A DNA stretch of 48,754 nucleotides from an uncultured bacterium (GTDB lineage Bacteria; Acidobacteriota; Aminicenantia; Aminicenantales; Saccharicenantaceae), in assembly GCA_937920515.1 (NCBI GenBank), contig CALEUG010000018.1, positions 1 through 48,754 on the forward strand, written 5' to 3'. The notes below the pieces were generated by a model. It was given only the letters and a program-made list of their open reading frames with translations, did not search any database and was not told the origin of the DNA. Below are positions 43,869 to 48,754 of the stretch, one piece after another. The position numbers were made by a program, and so were the translations under genes. Every line of letters starts with the position of its first letter. Positions within the stretch are counted from its first letter, which is position 1.

Positions 43869-44800
43869 GAGCAGCGGTTGAAGTGGACCGGCTGACCAAA
43901 ATATTCGGTAGCTTTACCGCCGTTGACGGCATTTCCTTCCGCGTCGCCCCCGGAACCATATTCGGCTTTCTCGGGGCTAACGGCGCCGGCAAATCAACCA
44001 CCATCCGTATGCTCTGCGGACTGCTCAGGCCAACTTCGGGCCTGGCCCGGGTAGTCGGGTTTGATGTCTGTAAAGAGGCTTCCCGGATAAAACAGGTTAT
44101 AGGCTACATGTCCCAGAAGTTTTCCCTTTACCCGGACCTGACCGTGGCCGAGAATCTGGAATTTTTCGGTAAGGTTTATGGACTTGATGATAAGAAGCTG
44201 GCCGCCAGTCTGAACAGGCTCAGCAGGATTATTGGACTGGAAGGGTGGGCGAAAACCCTGACCTCGGAGCTTCCTGTCGGCTGGCGCCAGCGGCTGGCCC
44301 TGAGCTGCGCTCTTCTCCATGACCCGGAGATAATTTTCCTGGATGAACCGACTGGCGGGGTGGACCCGCTGGCCAGGAGGCAGTTCTGGGACCTGATTTA
44401 TGAACAGGCGGAGCAGGGAAGAACGGTCTTTGTTACCACCCATTACCTGGACGAAGCCGAATACTGCCACGAGTTGCGGATAATTCATGACGGAAGAATA
44501 ATTGCCGCCGGCAGCCCCCGGGAAATAAAAAAGAAATATTTCCCGGAAAATCTTCTGGAGCTGTCCTGCCGCAAGCCGCTCGAAATCTACGAATGGCTGA
44601 AAAAGCTGCCCCAGGTCAGACAGGTTTCGCTGTTCGGTCTGAGGCTGCACCTGCTGGTGGAACCCGGGGAGGTGGCGTCTCTCAGGCAGAAACTTGACCG
44701 GTTCGGCCCGGGTGATTTTGATTTAAGGCCGATTGTGCCCGGCCTGGAAGATGTCTTCATCCGGCGCCTGGAGGAAGAAACCGGAGCAAGAGGGAAATGA
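43865..44800 (+). CDS. ABC transporter ATP-binding protein (YbhF C-half type)
   Basis: 311-residue ATPase with Walker A GANGAGKST, Walker B EIIFLDEPTGGVDP and an intact switch histidine in TTHYLDEAE. The signature motif is degenerate: LPVGWRQR in place of LSGGQ. The preceding ATPase has the opposite defect, so the pair would give one standard and one degenerate ATP site. The gene overlaps its partner by four bases and precedes the permease by one base. Confidence 0.92.
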   Translation: MRAAVEVDRLTKIFGSFTAVDGISFRVAPGTIFGFLGANGAGKSTTIRMLCGLLRPTSGLARVVGFDVCKEASRIKQVIGYMSQKFSLYPDLTVAENLEFFGKVYGLDDKKLAASLNRLSRIIGLEGWAKTLTSELPVGWRQRLALSCALLHDPEIIFLDEPTGGVDPLARRQFWDLIYEQAEQGRTVFVTTHYLDEAEYCHELRIIHDGRIIAAGSPREIKKKYFPENLLELSCRKPLEIYEWLKKLPQVRQVSLFGLRLHLLVEPGEVASLRQKLDRFGPGDFDLRPIVPGLEDVFIRRLEEETGARGK

Positions 44801-44801
44801 G

Positions 44802-45938
44802 ATGAACCCGCGCCGCCTGAAGCCGGTCATCAGGAAGGAATTTATCCAGATCCGTCGCGACCCGATCAGCCTGACCCTGCTTCTGATTCTGCCGGCTTTT
44901 ATCCTGGTCATGTTTGGCTATGCCCTCAATTTTGACGTCAGGCACCTGGGCCTGGCCGTGGTCGACCTGGACCGGAGCCAGGCCAGCCGGGAACTCGTCA
45001 TGAAGATTACCTCCGGGGAATATTTCGACCTGAAATACCGGCTTGATTCCATTTCTGAAATAGACCCGCTTTTTGGGGCCGAAAAAATAAAACTGGCCCT
45101 GGTAATTCCCAGAAACTTCGCCCGCGACCTGGCTTCAGGAAAGAGCCCGGCCGTCCAGGTCCTGGCTGACGGGACAAATTCTACCACCGCCCTGACCGGG
45201 CTGGGCTATCTCAACAATATTTTTCTTCAATATTCCACCCGTCTGAGCCTGGAACTGCTGGAAAAGGGCGGAATGAAAAAAATAGCCATGCCGGTGGAAA
45301 GCAGGGTGAGGGTCTGGTACAACCCGAAGCTTAAAAGCTCCAGGTTCCTGGTGCCCGGGCTGATGGCCTTTGTGCTGATGATAATCATCGTCCTGGCCAC
45401 TGCTCTGTCCATAGTCAGGGAAAAGGAAAGAGGGACCATGAATCAGTTGTTGCTGTCGCCCCTTGAGCCGGCTGAAATGATTATGGGCAAGATCATCCCT
45501 TACCTGCTGCTATCGCTCATCGGGGCTCACCTGGTTTTGCTGGCCGGCCGGAGCCTGTTTGGAATTGCGGTCAGGGGGAGCTATTTACTGCTGTTGCTGG
45601 TGCTGGTGCTTTTCCTGTTCTGCGGACTGAGCCAGGGAATACTGGTGTCCACGGTGGCCACCTCCCAGCAGGTGGCTTTTCTGCTGGCCGGGCTGAGCAC
45701 TCTTCTTCCGACCTTTATTCTTTCAGGCTTTGTCTTTCCCATCAGGAACATGCCCCCGCTGGTGCAGGCCATAACTTACATCATCCCGGCTCGCTATTTT
45801 CTGGTCTGCCTGCGAGCCATCATCCTGAAAGGCGCCGGTCTTCCGGCCTTTTACCGTGAAATAATTTTTCTAATAATCTACGCCCTGGCCATTACCGGAC
45901 TAAGTCTGGCCAGGTTGCGGAAGAGTCTGGCCCGATGA
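44802..45938 (+). CDS. ABC-2 type permease (YbhS-like)
   Basis: 378-residue membrane permease. It begins MNPRRLKPVIRKEFIQIRRDP, has an N-terminal transmembrane helix, a large periplasmic domain (about residues 45-190), and a C-terminal group of helices with FLVPGLMAFVLMIIIVLATALS, EKERGTMNQLLLSPL and the conserved LSGFVFPIRNMPP. I use ATG 44802, following AGGGA; an open frame 23 codons longer overlaps the ATPase gene. It pairs with the next permease and the two ATPases to form the exporter. Confidence 0.9.
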   Translation: MNPRRLKPVIRKEFIQIRRDPISLTLLLILPAFILVMFGYALNFDVRHLGLAVVDLDRSQASRELVMKITSGEYFDLKYRLDSISEIDPLFGAEKIKLALVIPRNFARDLASGKSPAVQVLADGTNSTTALTGLGYLNNIFLQYSTRLSLELLEKGGMKKIAMPVESRVRVWYNPKLKSSRFLVPGLMAFVLMIIIVLATALSIVREKERGTMNQLLLSPLEPAEMIMGKIIPYLLLSLIGAHLVLLAGRSLFGIAVRGSYLLLLLVLVLFLFCGLSQGILVSTVATSQQVAFLLAGLSTLLPTFILSGFVFPIRNMPPLVQAITYIIPARYFLVCLRAIILKGAGLPAFYREIIFLIIYALAITGLSLARLRKSLAR

Positions 45939-47059
45939 GGAAGCTTCTGGCTTTTATCAGGAAGGAATTAATCCAGGTCCGGCGCGACCGCCGGATGCTG
46001 CCGATCGTCATCGTCGCCCCCATCTTCCAGCTGTTGATTCTGGGCTACGCTGTCAGCCTGGATGTCAGGGATATTCCGGTGGTGGTGGTTGACCTGGATA
46101 ATTCAGCCAGCAGCCAGGATTTTCTCCGGGTGGTTTTCAATTCAGGCTATTTTGTTGAAGCCGGCCGGGAAGAGGTGGTAGAAAGAGTCGAGCGTTACCT
46201 GGACAGCGGCCGGGCGGCTGTGGCCCTGATTATCCCGCCTGGTTTTGAACGAGACCTGCTGTCCGGAAAACCGACCGCCTTCCAGGGTTTGGTGGACGGA
46301 ACCGAAAGTCAAACAGCCACCATCGGGCTGAATTACCTGGAAATGATTGCCCGGAGCTATAACCAGAAAATCATTCTGCGGGCCCTGGAAAAAATGGCGG
46401 CCGGAATAAGGCCGGTGGTTATCCAGCCCGAAGTCCGGGTCTTCTTCAACCCGGCTCTTATCAGCCGGAATTTCCTGCTGCCCGGCGTTTTCGGCCTGCT
46501 GTTGATGGTCATGACGGTCATACTGACGGCCATGGCTGTGGTCAAGGAATATGACCGGGGGACAATGGAGCAGCTTATCGTGACACCGCTGCAACCGCTG
46601 GATATAATCCTCGGCAAGCTTCTGCCCTTCTTTATAATTGGCACATTGGACGTTTTCCTGATTTTGGCGGTGACCCGCTTCTGGTTCAGGCTGCCCCTCA
46701 GGGGAAGCTTCCTGTTGCTTCTTGTTTTGAGCTTCGTTTACATGCTCAGCACCCTGGGCCTCGGCTTATTCATCTCCACCATAACCCGCACCCCGCAGCA
46801 GGCCATGCTCACTTCCTTTTTCTTCATGATTCCGATGATGATGCTTTCTGGCTTTGTCTTTCCGATTGAAAACATGCCACGATTCTTTCAGTGGTTGACC
46901 TGTATAATTCCGCTGCGATATTACCTGGTGATACTCAGGGGCATTTTCTTGAAAGGCGTCGGCCTGACTGCTCTTTATGATGAGGCTTTATGGTTGCTGC
47001 TTCTGGCTATCGTCATCAACTCTCTGAGCGTCAGCCGCTTCCGCCGCCGCCTGGATTGA
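45935..47059 (+). CDS. ABC-2 type permease (YbhR-like)
   Basis: 374-residue paralogue of the preceding permease with the same layout: RKELIQVRRDRRMLP, a first helix, a periplasmic domain, LLPGVFGLLLMVMTVILTAM, EYDRGTMEQLIVTPL and LSGFVFPIENMPRFFQW. It overlaps the preceding gene by four bases. The two permeases with two ATPases, adaptor and TetR protein match the YbhGFSR arrangement, known in E. coli for export of drugs and cations. The substrate here is unknown. Confidence 0.9.
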   Translation: MRKLLAFIRKELIQVRRDRRMLPIVIVAPIFQLLILGYAVSLDVRDIPVVVVDLDNSASSQDFLRVVFNSGYFVEAGREEVVERVERYLDSGRAAVALIIPPGFERDLLSGKPTAFQGLVDGTESQTATIGLNYLEMIARSYNQKIILRALEKMAAGIRPVVIQPEVRVFFNPALISRNFLLPGVFGLLLMVMTVILTAMAVVKEYDRGTMEQLIVTPLQPLDIILGKLLPFFIIGTLDVFLILAVTRFWFRLPLRGSFLLLLVLSFVYMLSTLGLGLFISTITRTPQQAMLTSFFFMIPMMMLSGFVFPIENMPRFFQWLTCIIPLRYYLVILRGIFLKGVGLTALYDEALWLLLLAIVINSLSVSRFRRRLD

Positions 47060-47789
47060 TTACGAAGAATTTATGGGCCCCGCAGGAACTGGCAGTAAAA
47101 ATTTTCACTCCGTCTTATATAAGCCTGGAACTGTTTTAACAAGAGAAGGCATTGTTTTTCAACACTATGACCAGATTTTCGTTATCAGCTATCTGAACCG
47201 TGAGATTTCCTGCGACAGTCAGATATATGTTTTCCGGCGCATGAAAGAGACTATCTTGATGAACTCTCTTGGTATACAAAAAAGAACAACTACTGTGTTG
47301 CTTCGAAGAAAGAGCATTTCTGGATACGATTTATTTAAACCAGAACTACCATTTTGATAATTTATCTTCAATAGATTGGGAAAAATGCTTTGAGATGATT
47401 TCTATATATAACAATAGAGCCATGGAGCAAAGGCTGATTCCTGCCATAGAATTGCTACAGATGTTTAATCGAAATATTCACAAGACAATAGATTATTTAA
47501 TAAAATGCGTTGCTTTCGTTGAGTCTCTTGGCGACAGGAGCATTCTGGCTGGTATGGGCGAAATATCGGACGAAAAAAAGAAAGCGTGGATAAGAGCTCA
47601 TCTAAAAAAGAGACCGTTTATTTGCTCAGGGTAAGACCAGAACAGGGAAAATAATATTATAATCGGAATGTAATCTTAACCGGGTAAATTTTTAATTTTT
47701 GTAACAAGAACTGTCCATCTTATCTCTGTATTTACTTAAGCCGTTATAAACTTAAATGTAATTTATCCGGCAAGGCTGGAGTTTCCTTA
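47060..47789. other. AT-rich intergenic region
   Basis: After the permease stop, the sequence becomes clearly more AT-rich than the flanks, especially beyond 47200 (many AAT, ATA and TTT triplets). It contains a broken gene (47204-47634) and from 47635 onward a low-complexity AT stretch with no visible gene up to the queA stop. The composition suggests foreign or decaying DNA. Confidence 0.55.
47204..47634 (+). pseudogene. Frameshifted remnant of an unrecognised gene
   Basis: Two overlapping frames look like consecutive parts of one protein. The first (47204-47338) contains HERDYLDELSWYTKK; the second (open from 47263, stop at 47634) contains EQLLCCFEERAFLDTIYLN, NLSSIDWEKCFEMISIYNN, then NRNIHKTIDYLIKCVAFVESL and a Lys-rich end. 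A one-base change at the A6 run 47278-47283 would join them. I do not recognise the family. It has no good Shine-Dalgarno and its codon use is AT-rich, unlike neighbours. The second frame alone could be a small gene starting with TTG 47269. Confidence 0.35.
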
Positions 47790-48754
47790 TCAGGTAATCA
47801 GCATGCAGTCGCCGTAGGAGAAAAAGCGGTAGCGTTCCCTCACAGCTTCGCGGTAGGCAGCCATAACCAGTTCATAGCCGGCCAGGGCGCTGACCAGCAT
47901 CAGCAGGGTGGAACGGGGGAGGTGGAAGTTGGTCAGCAACCGGTCGACCACCTTGAACTTAAACCCGGGGTAAATAAAGAGGCAGGTGCTCTGTTCTCCG
48001 GCCAGCAATCCGGTTTCTGACCAGGCGCTTTCCAGGGTCCTGACCACTGTTGTCCCCACGGCTGTAATTCGCCGGCCTTCTTGTTTAGCCCGGTTTATGG
48101 CTTGGGCAGTTTCCGGACTGATGTAAAAAGATTCTTCCAGCATCCGGTGCTCGGTGATTTTTTCGACCCTGACCGGCTGGAAAGTGGCCAGGCCGACGTT
48201 AAGGGTAACATAAATGATATTAACGCCCTTTTTCTCTAATTCGACCAGAGTTTTATCGGTGAAATGCAGGCCAGCGGTGGGCGCGGCAATGGACCCATCC
48301 CTTTCAGCATAGACGGTCTGGTATCTTTCAGCATCAATTGTTTTGAACCTCGGGTCGCCCCGTTTTCGCTTTATGTACGGGGGCAGGGGAACCACCCCGA
48401 TTTCCTTGAGACGGCTCATGACATCGGTGGTGTTGAATTCCAGCAGTCGCTGTCCAAGGGGCCCACGGCCGATGACCCTGGCTTCTAAGTCTTTATCGAA
48501 GACCAGCCAGTCTCCTTCTTTAACCCTTCTGGCCGGTCGGCAAAGGACCTGCCAGACCCCCGGCTTCTGTTCCTTAAAGAAGAGAAATTCTATGCTCCTT
48601 CCATCCCCGTGCCTCCTGACAGCCCAGGCCCTGGCCGGAATAACCCGGGAATTGTTGAGCACCAGGAGGTCCCCGGCCTGAAAAAAGCTGGCGATTTCCT
48701 TGAACTGGCGGTGCTCTATCGTCTTCAGGTTGCGGTTCAGGACCATCATCCTGG
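47790..48754 (-). CDS. queA: S-adenosylmethionine:tRNA ribosyltransferase-isomerase (5' end cut by window)
   Basis: QueA transfers and rearranges the ribosyl group of S-adenosylmethionine to make epoxyqueuosine in tRNA. Visible segments are SFFQAGDLLVLNNSRVIPARAW, GVVPLPPYIKRK, SIAAPTAGLHFTDKTL, TLNVGLATFQPVRVEKITEHRM, AVGTTVVRTLES and LLTNFHLPRSTLLMLVSALAG. The frame stays open through the window edge; family members have about 25 more N-terminal residues, so the ATG at 48749 (followed by MVLNRNLK, matching the internal LVLDR segment) is not the real start. The stop is at 47790. Confidence 0.95.
   Translation of the reverse strand, partial: RMMVLNRNLKTIEHRQFKEIASFFQAGDLLVLNNSRVIPARAWAVRRHGDGRSIEFLFFKEQKPGVWQVLCRPARRVKEGDWLVFDKDLEARVIGRGPLGQRLLEFNTTDVMSRLKEIGVVPLPPYIKRKRGDPRFKTIDAERYQTVYAERDGSIAAPTAGLHFTDKTLVELEKKGVNIIYVTLNVGLATFQPVRVEKITEHRMLEESFYISPETAQAINRAKQEGRRITAVGTTVVRTLESAWSETGLLAGEQSTCLFIYPGFKFKVVDRLLTNFHLPRSTLLMLVSALAGYELVMAAYREAVRERYRFFSYGDCMLIT

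Noticed and set aside
1-48754. CRISPR arrays, tRNA or rRNA genes, insertion sequences
   Set aside because: I saw no regularly spaced repeats, no cloverleaf with a CCA-type acceptor end, no rRNA sequence and no transposase.

Overview
The window is about 49 kb of moderately GC-rich bacterial chromosome. It opens inside the last codons of tuf and runs through an uninterrupted S10-spc-alpha ribosomal protein super-operon (tuf to rplQ, 1-15249), then about 33 kb of mixed genes on both strands. Exported lipoproteins, two outer-membrane beta-barrel candidates, a lytic transglycosylase and a membrane fusion protein indicate a diderm (Gram-negative type) bacterium. Secreted peptidase relatives, a GH109 glycosidase and tryptophanase fit a heterotroph that ferments proteins and glycans. 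The style is compatible with Acidobacteriota or Candidatus Aminicenantes, but no rRNA is present and this placement is a guess.

Layout. 1-15249: ribosomal super-operon with secY, adk, map, infA, rpmJ and rpoA in conserved order. 15367-20145: peptidoglycan-processing neighbourhood (NlpC/P60 lipoprotein, predicted exported dipeptide epimerase, class A beta-lactamase-fold serine hydrolase, LysM lytic transglycosylase). 20225-23449: galE, a CCA-adding-type nucleotidyltransferase and the wreck of an S9 peptidase gene whose frame breaks four times, each time at a homopolymer. 23606-26228: LEA-type-2 protein, glycosyltransferase, beta-barrel protein. 26398-30775: Sua5/TsaC protein, metG, folE, larC. 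30943-35348: mtnP, a PfkB-family kinase, tryptophanase and a zinc-dependent phospholipase C-like protein. 35480-36981: trpB2-type tryptophan synthase beta chain with a promoter and leader. 37292-41058: M28 peptidase, beta-barrel protein and GH109 glycosidase. 41254-47059: TetR-controlled YbhGFSR-type ABC exporter operon. 47060-47789: AT-rich stretch with a decayed gene. 47790-48754: queA, cut by the window edge.

The most interesting signal is the 5' leader of trpB2. A sigma70-like promoter drives a predicted 25-residue leader peptide ending Trp-Phe-Trp-Trp-Ala-Ala-stop. Ten leader bases that overlap the first of these Trp codons are perfectly complementary to the Shine-Dalgarno region of trpB2. 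This suggests tryptophan-sensitive translational attenuation: a ribosome stalled at the Trp codons would mask the anti-Shine-Dalgarno and allow trpB2 translation. Tryptophanase, which releases indole from tryptophan, lies about 1.3 kb away on the other strand, so enzymes for making and breaking tryptophan through indole sit side by side.

Start codons were reassigned where a Shine-Dalgarno sequence or family alignment favoured a downstream start (rplC, rplP, rplX, rpsN, rplR, rpsE, rplO, tsaC, larC, trpB2, the GH109 gene and others). All functional calls rest on motifs and recalled family knowledge, with no database search.
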